Below, piece by piece: positions 18,857 to 28,136 of a stretch of DNA of 64,000 nt. Positions within the stretch are counted from its first letter, which is position 1. Every line of letters starts with the position of its first letter. A program made the position numbers and the translations under genes. The notes beneath the pieces were generated by a model. It did no database searches. It was not told where the DNA came from and worked only from the letters and a program-made list of their open reading frames with translations. Source of the stretch: Bathynomus jamesi (taxonomy: Eukaryota; Arthropoda; Malacostraca; Isopoda; Cirolanidae); contig JAJOZX010000194.1 in assembly GCA_023014485.1 (NCBI GenBank), positions 1,713,501 through 1,777,500 of the forward strand, written 5' to 3'.

Positions 18857-19060
18857 CCCAGTCATCACGTTTGATGTGTGTGGTATAAATTACATGCACA
18901 TTCACACTATTTCTGAGCTTCCAATTTCTTTTTTTTTTAATAATGAAACTGTCAATTTCTTCTGGGCGAATTCTACATTACACTTTTTTCCCGTGCAATT
19001 AAGACAGCCTGGGCTGTACCGAATCGAATGTAAAGTTCAAAATGGCGCACACTTTTTTTC

Positions 19061-19105
<45 letters not shown>

Positions 19106-20325
19106 TGTCCGTGTACAAGGAAGTGTTACAAAATAAAAACAGATTGCATTCAATATTAAGTGTTGTAACTTCCAGCAAGGATACATTAATATACGTAACT
19201 GCTTCTTGTAAGCATGCAAGCATTAAGCTTCATTGTCAAATGCAATAAGAGACGCATTAATCATAAAGGTTTGAGGAGACGGAAGTCTGGAACGTCTGGA
19301 ATGTCTGCCGGTTTGAATTACCATCTAAGTTCTCTCTCTCTTTCATCATAACAAACTCAAGAAATTCCTTTACAATGTTTAAGGCAACAAAAATCTGCGT
19401 TTATGAATATTCTCCCATGCGCAATTTCAACTCGAAAATGAACAACCGCGTCTGAGGCAAACATCGAAAGATAAAATTGAAGAAAACTAGCATAGTAAGA
19501 GACTCCTAAGACGGGATCATTTTTATTTTTTTTTATTTTTTATTCCTCTTGCGCTGCGTGGCTGGCGACACAAGCCTAATTTATTAGCACTTGGCCCGAA
19601 TGCATCGTGTTTGCGGGCCAGTTTGCCGGCTATTTCCTTATAGTAGCTACAATGGGCAACGTTTTTACCCTACGTAAAAATTACAAAAACCGTTGAAAGT
19701 TGTGAAAACCAGTTACGTGCCCAAGGAATGCGAGATGATTAACGTTTATAATCAATCGATCGACCACTCAATCAATCAATCAATCAATCAATTCACGAAC
19801 TCCAATATTATTACACTCTATAAACCGCCCTATTTTATCAACTAAGGAGAAAGATACAGACCCTCCTTCACATCCAATAATAAACAAATATTATTATTAA
19901 TTTAGTTACGTATTTCTGAATCCTTACGAAACTAATATTCTCTCTCGGCGTCGTAACCCTGCGTGCGCAATTGCTCGTTAAATCTTAGTTTTGTCCAGTC
20001 AACAAAATGACAAAGTACATTACCCGCTAACAATTTACTTTCGTACCTCCCTCCCCCATCTTTGAAGACTCGCCCCTGACCATCTATCACCTTTGCTTGC
20101 GTATTCACGCTCTCATTTATTGAGGTACTGACAAAAGTGACAAAGCAGACATAATTACATGCTGTGAATAACGCGCAGATTTTTGCGACACCCGTCAAAC
20201 ACATTACATTAGTGGCTGAACTTTTCCAAGTGCAGAGCAAACCTTAAGGCCAAATGTAAACAACAATATATATTTTTGCTGCTTCCTCGATCCAGGCTCG
20301 ACCTAATAACTAGGACCAAAGGGCA
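18857..20325. other. No recognisable gene; one (TA)n-(CA)n tract
   Basis: Contains a (TA)n-(CA)n microsatellite at 19063-19106 and an (ATCA)n-like run near 19765-19795. A 102-codon minus frame (20240-19932; MLCTWKSSATNVMCL...) has normal amino-acid composition but no recognised domain, and nothing supports it as a gene. Confidence 0.5.
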
Positions 20326-20380
20326 GTATAAAAAAATGCAACGGTATATATATATACCGTTGCATATATATATATATATG
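20326..20380. repeat. Palindromic (TA)n hairpin
   Basis: GCAACGGTATATATATATAC followed by CGTTGC forms a perfect stem around a TA core, then TATATA continues. It may be a cruciform-forming sequence. Confidence 0.7.
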
Positions 20381-20760
20381 TGGTACTTACTCTCGAGCAA
20401 ATTAAATCATGATCACGCCTATGTTGTAACTTCAAACAACTCACCTAAAAAGAGAAAAAAGCAATCAGAAAAATAATAATAAATCAATTAGTAAATCAAT
20501 TAATAAATTTAATCGAGCATACAATATACTGTAGGTTGGGTTGGTCCACCTGGTTTTATTACAATAGGGGTTCGTACTCCGTGCACGACTGTTGGTGGCA
20601 AACATCGTTAAAGCAACTCTGCAAACGCATATACTGTGTATATATATATATATGTTAATTATAATGATATGTTAATTAGGTTAATGATTACAATTGCTGG
20701 AGGCTGGGGTCACCATGATCTTTTCAGATCAAATAATGTTATTAATTAAGGAAATTAACA
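20381..20760. other. No recognisable gene
   Basis: AT-rich flank with a short (TA)n run at 20638-20653. No homology seen. Confidence 0.4.
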
Positions 20761-21001
20761 GAGTTTTCGGATCTTTTCCGTCAAGGGCGTAGAGTCGACC
20801 TAACCGGGCATTCAAGTGACCTAACCGAGCATTAATTCTTGATTTTTTCCTGCTACTTTTACAGATCTGCCGGGATCCTTCAAAAAACGTATTCTTCATA
20901 AAGTTGCACTTTTTACCGTTTGACCGACGCTTTTGGCAACGAAAGAACTGGTTATTTTTATCAAAGGAACACACTTTCCCACACTTAGAGCACTTTTTCA
21001 T
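20729..21001 (-). CDS. Merlin-like transposase N-terminal zinc ribbon (ORF remnant)
   Basis: The ATG at 21001 opens MKKCSKCGKVCSFDKNNQFF, then RCQKRRSNGKKCNFMKN and TFFEGSRQICKSSRKKSRI. The C-x2-C ... C-x7-8-C pattern followed by an FFEGS-type motif resembles the N-terminal zinc ribbon of Merlin/IS1595-like transposases, which contacts DNA. The catalytic DDE domain is absent. In this copy a 10-residue unit NARLGHL/RL is repeated (RINARLGHLNARLGRLYALD), an in-frame tandem duplication not seen in the 30.5-kb copy. The last 14 codons run past the element TIR into flanking DNA. Function, if any, is unknown. Confidence 0.6.
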   Translation of the reverse strand: MKKCSKCGKVCSFDKNNQFFRCQKRRSNGKKCNFMKNTFFEGSRQICKSSRKKSRINARLGHLNARLGRLYALDGKDPKTLLISLINNII

Positions 21002-21213
21002 ACACAGTAGCAGTTTGTGACTGGCTAAATTAACACAATCCTCTGTAACTAGTTTAAGCTAGTTAAAACACACATTAATTATTTAAAGTGCTCTAACATG
21101 TTTGTTTTTCATTTCTCCAAAAATAAAGTTACTTTTGAAATCAGTGACCAAAACTACATTAGTATGCTGATTTTCATTAAAATTCGCTGCTTGCCCCCAA
21201 ACGGAAAAGATCC
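20769..21213 (-). mobile_element. Merlin-like deletion derivative, copy 1
   Basis: The element is bounded by GGATCTTTTCCG (20769) and its inverted partner CGGAAAAGATCC (ending 21213), and flanked by a perfect 8-bp direct duplication GAGTTTTC (20761-20768 and 21214-21221). An 8-9 bp duplication and GG-starting TIRs fit the Merlin superfamily. The right arm continues inward for about 150 bp of sequence shared with the copy at 30.3 kb; in this copy the left arm is shortened to the outermost 12 bp. It encodes only a zinc-ribbon fragment. Confidence 0.75.
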
Positions 21214-21221
21214 GAGTTTTC

Positions 21222-21630
21222 TTCCTTTATAAACAAAATATAATAGACGCTGCAGTTGTTTGAATGAAAGTTGTATTGAAATGTTATAAATATGCACTTG
21301 ATTAATGATTTCATTATATAACGGTCGAGGTAATTAAAATCTTTATAAAGTTAAGTGAATGACACCAGGCTAATGGGGCCTGTTACACGTTGTTACATGG
21401 TGAGCTCTCGTGTCACTGTATTGGAGTTCCTCGGAGAGAGGTGACATGCGATTGAGGCATCGTACCCAAGAGTCCTTATAACACGGTCAAAGTGTGACGC
21501 TCAGGGCAGAAGGAATGCTTGGGGGAAGAAGTCTCGCGATGTGACGTCATCTTGGTCGCGGCTGTGTCGATGGAACAACGGACTTATTGTCAAGTGGAAA
21601 TCGAGAGAGTATTTGAAGGAGTCTCTGCCA
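21222..21630. other. No recognisable gene
   Basis: Unique-looking sequence, slightly GC-richer at 21360-21620. A 60-codon frame before the microsatellite has no recognisable domain. Confidence 0.4.
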
Positions 21631-21631
21631 C

Positions 21632-21683
<52 letters not shown>
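21631..21683. repeat. (TA)n microsatellite
   Basis: About 25 TA units with one interruption. Confidence 0.95.
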
Positions 21684-21689
<6 letters not shown>

Positions 21690-21998
21690 ACCTCTAAATT
21701 CGTCGTCAATCTTTTACTACCTATAGTTTCGCAATCCGTCGTCCATATTCGCAGATTCGTCGCTTTTTTTAAAATGTGAAGAAAAAACCGATCGAAATTG
21801 ACAAAATTTAACTATTTACCAACGCAATATATTACATATTTTGCCGAAGAACGAGTAGAATTTGATAATTAATCTGTTTAACAACATAATACAGTAAAAT
21901 GTTTTCTCATTGGAACGTTATAATCTACCTCGAATTTCGTCGTTTCATATTTCGTCGTGTTATTCCGGAACAAATTAACAACGAATTTCGAGATATTC

Positions 21999-22003
<5 letters not shown>
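21684..22003. mobile_element. MITE with TTCGTCG subterminal repeats
   Basis: Termini CAGAATACCTCTAAATTCGT (left) and, inverted from 22003, CAGAGGAATATCTCGAAATT are related TIRs of about 28 bp. TTCGTCG or CCGTCG motifs recur five to six times just inside both ends. TA lies at the left border. There is no coding capacity, and the superfamily is unassigned. Confidence 0.6.
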
Positions 22004-22037
<34 letters not shown>

Positions 22038-22056
22038 GTTGTGTGTGTGTGTGTGT

Positions 22057-22098
<42 letters not shown>

Positions 22099-22128
22099 AT
22101 ATATATATATATATTATATATATATATG
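22004..22128. repeat. (GT)n-(TA)n microsatellite
   Basis: Long GT tract with GGGGTT and TGTTG interruptions, followed by TA tracts. Confidence 0.95.
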
Positions 22129-22519
22129 AGATTGAAGTCAGAATGGTCCCCTGAGGTTTTTTCATGATACACAGACCGTGCATGAAACAAGGAACTCTTC
22201 TGGAAAAATTAAATCCCTATAGGGTGAATAAGTGATGGGAAATAACAAACACTATAGTTTTTTCTTTTTCATGATGTTAGCCCAACGTGGGCAATGGGTC
22301 ACCAGCGGAGAGGCCCCAGAAATATAGCTTCCCTCACCAGCTATCTGCAAAGCAGATAGGATCCAGCTTTGGGACAGGATCAATCCGACGTGAATGGAAC
22401 GAGTCTTTTGCTTATATTGAGGTTCTGAATATAGTAGGCTAGGTGTAGCTGTACCCTAGATCCTGTCCCAAAGCTGGATCCTATCTGCTTTGCAGATAGC
22501 TGGTGAGGGAAGCTATATA
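22129..22519. mobile_element. Foldback repeat FB-1, second copy (shortened)
   Basis: Shares GATACACAGACCGTGCATG, ACGTGGGCAA and the CTATCTGCAAAGCAGATAG hairpin with the copy at 4.4-5.1 kb. Here the inverted arms are limited to about 60 bp (22320-22380 and 22460-22519); the outer part of the right arm is missing and LINE sequence starts directly after it. Confidence 0.7.
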
Positions 22520-23512
22520 GAAAGAAGCACATTCGAAGTTTTTAATTTTCACTCCAAAGCTATAAACTGGGAAGGTGTTGCATCCAGCATGGAAGCAATA
22601 AGACTGGAAAACCATCTTCAAGGCCAAGACAACGGAAGAGATGCTAATGACCTTAGAGGAGAAGCCGCTGGAAATTGTGGAAAGACATGTCCCAAAAATG
22701 CAACAAAGAGAAAAGAGAAGCAGATTCGAGAGACAAAAGAGGTCATTGTTCCGAAAGAGAAAAAAGTGACTGCAAAGATAACATCAGAAAAATATTAAAT
22801 GATAAACTGCAGAGTATAGATTGCGTCATACAGGAACTAACTGAGAAGCACACAGAAAAAGACGACGACGATGTTATAGAAGCAATAAAGGTTAACTCAA
22901 AGTACTTCCATAATTTTGCAAAAAGGAAGTCGAAAAATCACATGCCTGTCGAACCTTTGAAAAATGAAGACAATGCTTTATCTGATAATCTAACAGAAGT
23001 ATCCGAAATATTAAGAGCTCAGTACGAATCATCTTTCAGTATCCCAAAAAATGACAAACTGATATGCGATAGAAACTCGTTCTTTGAAGAATTACAAGGG
23101 GAAAGTATAACGGACTTCGACTTTACGACAGATGATATTACACAAGCTACAGGGAAACTAAAAGCACACTCGGCGCAGGACCGGACAAAGATTTACGAGT
23201 TGTAATGATTGATGATGCAAAATTTGAAACACAAAATAAGAGAGCAGTAAACAGAGCAAAGAGAATAACTGGGCAGATACTCAGAACCTTCAAACGAAGG
23301 GATAGGAATATGATTATTCCTCTATTGAAAACACTGATCATACCCAAATTAGAATACTGCTCGGTCCTAACATCCCCATATAAATGAGAAGAAATTAGAC
23401 AGCTACAAGGGATTCAGAGAAGCTTCACAGCCAAGATCAATGGGTGCATGGGTGCAAAGAACTAAATTACTGGAAACGGTTACGCGAATTAAACCTATAT
23501 TCACTGGAAAGG
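22520..23512 (+). mobile_element. LINE family 1 copy with reverse transcriptase core deleted
   Basis: A plus-strand fragment. It starts in the ORF2 pre-RT region (FEVFNFHSKAINWEG), continues through ERHVPKMQQREKRSRFERQ and FRKRKKVTAK in shifted frames, then NDKLQSIDCVIQEL, YFHNFAKRKSKNH and ITDFDFTTDDITQATGKLKA (RT N-terminal lead-in). It then jumps at about 23185 to VVMIDDAKFETQNKRAVNRA, which lies downstream of the catalytic FADD in other copies. About 0.8 kb carrying the RT palm has been cleanly lost. The 3' end dissolves into a GGAA microsatellite within LNLYSLER. Confidence 0.8.
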
Positions 23513-23572
23513 AAGGAAGGAAGGAAGGAAGGAAGGAAGGAAGGAAGGAAGGAAGGAAGGGAAGGAGAGAGA
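23513..23572. repeat. (GGAA)n microsatellite
   Basis: About 13 GGAA units that start inside the LINE tract TGGAAAG(A)AGG, suggesting the microsatellite grew from LINE sequence. Confidence 0.95.
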
Positions 23573-23574
23573 GA

Positions 23575-24060
23575 GAGAAGTACCTCAAAAGGCCTTGCGG
23601 CCCATACCGAGGAGGTACCAATGGCAACGGGTGCCAGGGAAAATTTTCTACACACTCAAATAGTGTGCAAGATTTGGTCTAGCCTTTTCTTGAACTGATC
23701 CACAGAGGAACTGTTCACAACTTCTGAAGGTAAACTGTTCCATCTGTCACAGATCTTATACGTAAAATAATTCCCACACACACTAGTCCTAAACAGTTTC
23801 AAATCCAACTTCCAACCATTGTTGCGAGTTGGGTTATCGTTTAAACTAAACATGCTTCTAAAATCGACGTCGTTGAACCCGCGTAAGAGCTTGAAAACCT
23901 CGATCAGTTGACCGCGCAACCTCCGAGTTTCCAGCGAAAACAAGTTCAGGGCGCGTAAGCGTCGATTGTAGCCCATATGCCTAACGGAAGGGATTAACTT
24001 TGTGGCCCTCACACCTGCAGCAAAACCCAGCTGTTCATCCTTCCACACAATAAAGTGGTT
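23575..24060 (-). mobile_element. LINE family 2 (CR1/jockey-like), 3' fragment
   Basis: The minus frame 24048-23656 reads GFAAGVRATKLIPSVRHMGY, LRALNLFSLETRRLRG, LIEVFKLLRGFNDVD, then KICDRWNSLPSEVVNSSSVD and QFKKRLDQIL. This is the conserved C-terminal tail of CR1/jockey-type ORF2 proteins (RRLRGDLIE... WNSLP...FK..LD). It is distinct in sequence from LINE family 1. The downstream part contains GGCCTTGCGGCCCATACCG. Only the last 130 codons remain, with no polymerase core. Confidence 0.75.
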
Positions 24061-24075
24061 GGTAGATAAATGGGT

Positions 24076-24212
24076 ACCCTAGGTGGCCTAGTGGTTAAGA
24101 CGCTGGGCTGCTGATGGGGCGTGGTTCGGATTCCGTTAAACTGTAGGTCTAAGGTGGAGTGAAAAGCTTGACCTTCGTCAGAATGAACAATTCGGGCGGA
24201 AGCTAACCAAAG

Positions 24213-24215
<3 letters not shown>
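24076..24215 (+). mobile_element. tRNA-derived SINE (second family)
   Basis: GTGGCCTAGTGGTTAAGACG is a good A box, and GGTTCGGATTCC about 30 bp downstream is a B box. The A-B distance and the CTGGGCTGCTGATGG segment are tRNA-like but do not fold into a complete cloverleaf. The unit ends in TA repeats. It is unrelated in sequence to the SINE at 1.8, 44.8 and 51.4 kb. Confidence 0.6.

Positions 24216-24243
<28 letters not shown>
24216..24243. repeat. (TA)n microsatellite
   Basis: TA tract that hosts the mariner foldback insertion. Confidence 0.9.
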
Positions 24244-24246
<3 letters not shown>

Positions 24247-25169
24247 GGTGGCGGAAAGTAGCTCCCTATTTTGGATTGGTAAAAAAATACGTATATTATC
24301 CATTTATTTCAGAAGAAATAATATGAAAAGGTAGGCATACATGGTAGGTTTTCTCTAAAATTCAATGTGGGCTCCAACTCTTCCACCAGCTTCTGGAGCC
24401 GCCCAGGAATGGCGTCCACTGACTTTAGCAGGAACTCCGGCGGGATGGAGGACATGACTTCCCGAATTCGGTCCTCCAGTTCTTCCAATGTCCTCGGTTT
24501 GGTGCGGTAGACTTCTTCCTTTACCCACCCCCAAAGAAAGAAGTCGCACGGTTACCGCTGAAAAACGGCAGAATCGGTTCAGTGTAACGGTGTGGTGTGG
24601 TATGACCTCAGATCAGGTTGTGGGCCCGTTCCTTCTGCGCAACACCATGAATGCTGAGCGGTACCTTGCTATGTTGCGAAACGAGGTCTGGCCGGTTGTC
24701 AGCACATGGGAGAACATCGACGATCTGATATTTATGCAAGATGGCGCCCCTCCGCACTTCGCTCTTGTTGTCCGTGAGTGGCTGGATGCCCACTTCCCTG
24801 GGCGTTGGATGGGTCGTCGTGGTCCACATCAATGGCCAGCCAGGAGCCCCGACTTGACACCGTGCGACTTCTTTCTTTGGGGGTGGGTAAAGGAAGAAGT
24901 CTACCGCACCAAACCGAGGACATTGGAAGAACTGGAGGACCGAATTCGGGAAGTCATGTCCTCCATCCCGCCGGAGTTCCTGCTAAAGTCAGTGGACGCC
25001 ATTCCTGGGCGGCTCCAGAAGCTGGTGGAAAGAGGTGGAGCCCACATTGAATTTCAGAGAAAACCTACCATGTATGCCTACCTTTTCATATTATTTTTTC
25101 TGAAATAAATGGATAATATACGTATTTTTTTACCAATCCAAAATAGGGAGCTACTTTCCGCCCACCCTG
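24244..25169 (+). mobile_element. Mariner-type foldback transposon
   Basis: TA duplications at 24242-24243 and 25170-25171 flank TIRs starting CAGGGTGGCGGAAAGTAGCT (right end inverted, CAGGGTGGGCGGAAAG). The left 310 bp (24244-24555) is a near-perfect reverse complement of the right end (about 24870-25169), including transposase 3' coding sequence. The 5' half of the element has thus been replaced by an inverted copy of the 3' end. The centre holds the catalytic half of the transposase on the plus strand. Confidence 0.85.
24488..25108 (+). pseudogene. Mariner-like transposase, catalytic half
   Basis: Homology begins near 24560 with RQNRFSVTVWCGMTSDQVVG, then FLLRNTMNAERYLAML, DDLIFMQDGAPPHFALVVRE (second catalytic Asp), and WPARSPDLTPCDFFLWGWVK with the third acidic site. 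It ends KSVDAIPGRLQKLVERGGAH. This is the C-terminal 180 residues of a mariner-type DDE transposase with the frame intact. The helix-turn-helix region and first Asp are absent, because the left arm is an inverted 3' copy. The first 24 codons from the ATG are read through that inverted arm and are not native. Same broad group as the fragment at 1-568, but a different family. Confidence 0.8.
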
Positions 25170-25171
25170 TA

Positions 25172-25970
25172 TATATATATAAATTTACAAACAAACATTT
25201 AAACAAACACAAAAATAAATTACTCATTTATAGTCTCCAATTTACTCATTAACTCCTTCCTTTCTTTAATCATCCTTAAGTTTAATTATTAAATCGACCC
25301 GTCTTCATCAATGTAGAATAGGTGTGATGCAACGCAATTTACACACGTTTCGTTATTCTGGGCATTTCGGCATTTCGCGTCGACAGATCGACTCAAAATG
25401 TTTGCAGGAGTTTCACGAAACGAAGCCTTATCCGAATTTCATGGGAATTAACCCTTCAAAATATAGTGAGAGAAAAGCATTCTCTCTCTTAACCTTTTTC
25501 GTAACACCATTCAAAAAGGTCAACAATATCGCGCGCGCACACCCAAAGGAGCAGCCGCTACGATTTTACATTCAGTCGTGCGTGGATGGCAACATTTAAC
25601 ATAATTTAAATAATTATTATTAATTAAATAATATATATACAATTTTCAATTAAATGCGTCAACAGTAAAAATGGGATTTAATATGAAAAGTGTTAAAAGA
25701 ATTCAAGATCTTTCCGTAAATTTGCACACAAAAGCCAATAACGTGACTCTGAATCTAATTCATTCGACCGATTTCGCTTTCATCCATAAGAATACAAACA
25801 TTAAACTTCGTTGCATGCATTTCTAATAACACAACCATAAAGTTTATCTTCGAAAATAACGGGTCACACATACACACATACATACTGTACAAACGTTCAT
25901 ACTTACAGTACGTAACGGGCACACATTCCAATGAACGTATATACCTACATCCATCCACCCATACGTACCG
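25172..25970. other. No recognisable gene
   Basis: A 91-codon plus frame (25324-25599; MMQRNLHTFRYSGHFG...) has ordinary composition but no recognised domain, and nothing else supports it. The rest is AT-rich. Confidence 0.45.
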
Positions 25971-26015
25971 TACGTACGTGTGTGTGTGTGTGTGTGTACA
26001 ATTATATATATCCAC
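25971..26015. repeat. (ACGT)/(GT)n/(TA)n microsatellite
   Basis: CGTACGTACGTG passes into (GT)9 and a TATATATA run; LINE sequence begins directly after. Confidence 0.85.
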
Positions 26016-26188
26016 ATGAAAGAATAGTCAGGGAAAAACATGACTTTTTGGAGACAGGAAAGATTCATTGAGAATCAACATACATTCCGATCAGGAAGAT
26101 CACAACAGAACGCTATAACAATATCATAGACGCGCTTGAGAGCAATGATAACTACAATTTTGGTAAAGCAATCGATAAGTGTGATCAT

Positions 26189-26860
26189 TAGGGTTATGCC
26201 ATTTTTATAACCTCATGTTCCTGTATCATAAATCGATGAACTTTTGCCCCCTGACAATGAAAATAACAGTTATTTCGATATATTTTGAAAAAACTTCACC
26301 CCAAAATAAAAAATAAAAAATTAATAAAATAATAAATAGAAATTTGCATGTTTATTTCACAATTATTATACATAAACATATATTATATTATACAACATTA
26401 TACCTATACAATACATATTAATTATACAAATACAATATTATACATTTACTCTATTATTGTTTTAATTGTTTTACTTATTGCTTAAAATAAACCTGTGATT
26501 AAGGTTGTCTTTATTTTTACAGTTTACGTAAAGTTCTTGCATCACCTTAATGGCACGTTCCGCACATTGGTTGCTCCTTGGTATAGCTATTGCAGATGGG
26601 TCTCTGTTCCAGTGATTTTCCAGTGTATTTAATGCTTTTCGGTATATTCCGGAATATTCAAGAAAATACTAGGTAACCAATCTAGAATGGTGCAATGCAG
26701 CTGTCTCGAATATACTAATATACTATATTTGCTTTCGGGGTGACATTTTTTTTTAATTCTGAAGAATTAGGCCCTTTTTTATTGTTTTCAAGCAAAAGTT
26801 CATCGATTGATGATACAGGAAACAATATTTATGACAAAAAATTAAAAAGTCATAACCCTA
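26189..26860 (-). mobile_element. hAT/P-like non-autonomous element with 8-bp TSD
   Basis: A 672-bp element. Its ends read TAGGGTTATGCCATTTTTAT and, inverted, TAGGGTTATGACTTTTTAAT, and the subterminal CCTGTATCATAAATCGATGA block is inverted at both sides. The flanks are a perfect 8-bp duplication GTGATCAT (26181-26188 and 26861-26868) inside the LINE RT motif KAIDKCDH|SIIAH. The minus strand encodes a C-terminal fragment (about 26660-26490). Confidence 0.85.
26487..26660 (-). pseudogene. Transposase C-terminal fragment (unassigned family)
   Basis: An open frame without a start codon reads EYSGIYRKALNTLENHWNRD, PSAIAIPRSNQCAERAIKVM, then QELYVNCKNKDNLNHRFILS, NK and a stop. The pattern (SNQCAERAIK...) looks like the end of a DDE-type transposase, but I cannot name the family. 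With the 8-bp target duplication, hAT or P are the candidates. Confidence 0.45.
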
Positions 26861-27143
26861 GTGATCATAGCATAATAGCGCATAACATGAAACACGTGGA
26901 AATAACAGACAAAGTGGGCAAATGGATCTCCAGCTTCCTCAGGAACAGCAGCAAGCCGTGAAAACCCAAGGTATATATATATATCATCATCAGAATCGGA
27001 AGTACGCAACTCAGTTCCACAAGGACAGTATTAGGCCCACTCCTATTCATTGTCATGCTGACAGACAGACGCACTGAAGTAGACGACAACAGTAGAACAA
27101 CATCCTTTGCTGACGATTTTACAGCAGAAATATCGGCAATGTA

Positions 27144-27224
27144 CAGGGTGGGCAAAAAGTCTGGGCAACCCCTCTAATGTAAAAATTAGATATGTAAATA
27201 TTTTGAGAGGCGTTGCCCGCCCTG
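27144..27224. mobile_element. 81-bp mini-MITE
   Basis: The ends CAGGGTGGGCAAAAAGTCTG and, inverted, CAGGGCGGGCAACGCCTCTC share an outer 12 bp (CAGGGYGGGCAA), with TA at the left border. It lies in the LINE RT domain between the FADD-type motif and NRIYKW. It is probably mariner-derived by its ends and TA target. Confidence 0.65.
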
Positions 27225-28136
27225 TTGAAGAGGCGAGGGACACAAACAGAATATACAAATGGTGAGAAGACAATAACGTGAATTTTAACAAAGAAATTTC
27301 AGCTCTTGAGATATGGAAGAAATGAAGACCCTTAAACAGCATACTATGCCCCAGATAGACAGGAAATTCAGAGATGCGCGAAAGCAGAAGATTTTGCGGT
27401 AATAACATTTGACCAATGATTCAAAATTTGAAACACAGATGCAGATAGCGATAAACAAAAAAAACAAAAAAGTTACGAAACAGCAACTGATAATCTTCAA
27501 AAGAAGGTACGAGAAGGTAATGATTCTCATGGTGAAAACACTGGAAGTACCAAAACTTGAATACTGTTCAGTCTTAACCTCCCCACCAAAAAATAAATTA
27601 ATAAACTAGTAGTGGTCCGGAGGAATTTCACGGCCAAGATTGATGGATGTAAAGAACTCGACAACTGGGAAAAACTATGTAAATTAAATCTGTAGTAGCT
27701 GGAAAGAAGAACACACACCCACACACACACCATAATTTACATATGGAAAATGATAAAAAAACTGGTACCAAACTTCAGACTAAACCCAATTAACATCCAA
27801 ATAACACTGGAAAAAAAGAATGATAAAATATGTAGTGTTCCAAAACTAAAAACAGACAAGGTGACACCCTCAACGCTGAAAGAAAATAGTTTGGTTGTCG
27901 GGGGGGGGGGGGGGGGGGGACAAAGACATTTTAACCAGCTTCCAAAGGACCTCAGGAACGTCACAGGGATCAAAGTTGAAATCTTCAAAAGAAGACTAGA
28001 TGCCTAGCCCCGAACGGTGCCAGATGAGCCGGGTGTGTCTGGCTATGCGCGATGGAGATCGCGAGAAAGTAACTCACTCTTCCATCAGGCCAAGCCTCGA
28101 GGTGGGACCACCAGCTTAACTTTCGCGTGAATTATG

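Larger units (their letters stand above)
26016..28130 (+). mobile_element. LINE family 1 copy with two nested insertions
   Basis: A plus-strand 5'-truncated copy starting in the RT domain (HERIVREKHDFLE). It continues IDALESNDNYNF and AIDKCDH, is interrupted at 26189-26860 by an 8-bp-TSD element, and resumes SIIAHNMKHVEITDKVGKW. It is interrupted again at 27144-27224 by an 81-bp MITE just after the catalytic ADDF region, then continues EARDTNRIYKW, LEYCSVLTSPPKNK (27409-27609) and MIKKLVPNFRLNP ... RHFNQLPKDLRNVTGIKVE (27750-28007). A G20 run interrupts the last segment. The 3' UTR ends near 28130. Many stops are present. Confidence 0.8.

Noticed and set aside
22320..22519. Hammerhead ribozyme in FB-1 (CTGGTGAGGGAAGC)
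   Set aside because: The core would need CUGANGA and GAAA; the sequence has CUGGUGA and lacks the correctly placed GAAA, so the fold is not supported.
27900..27920. G20 run as a regulatory quadruplex
   Set aside because: It sits inside decayed LINE coding sequence as a homopolymer expansion; no regulatory context is visible.
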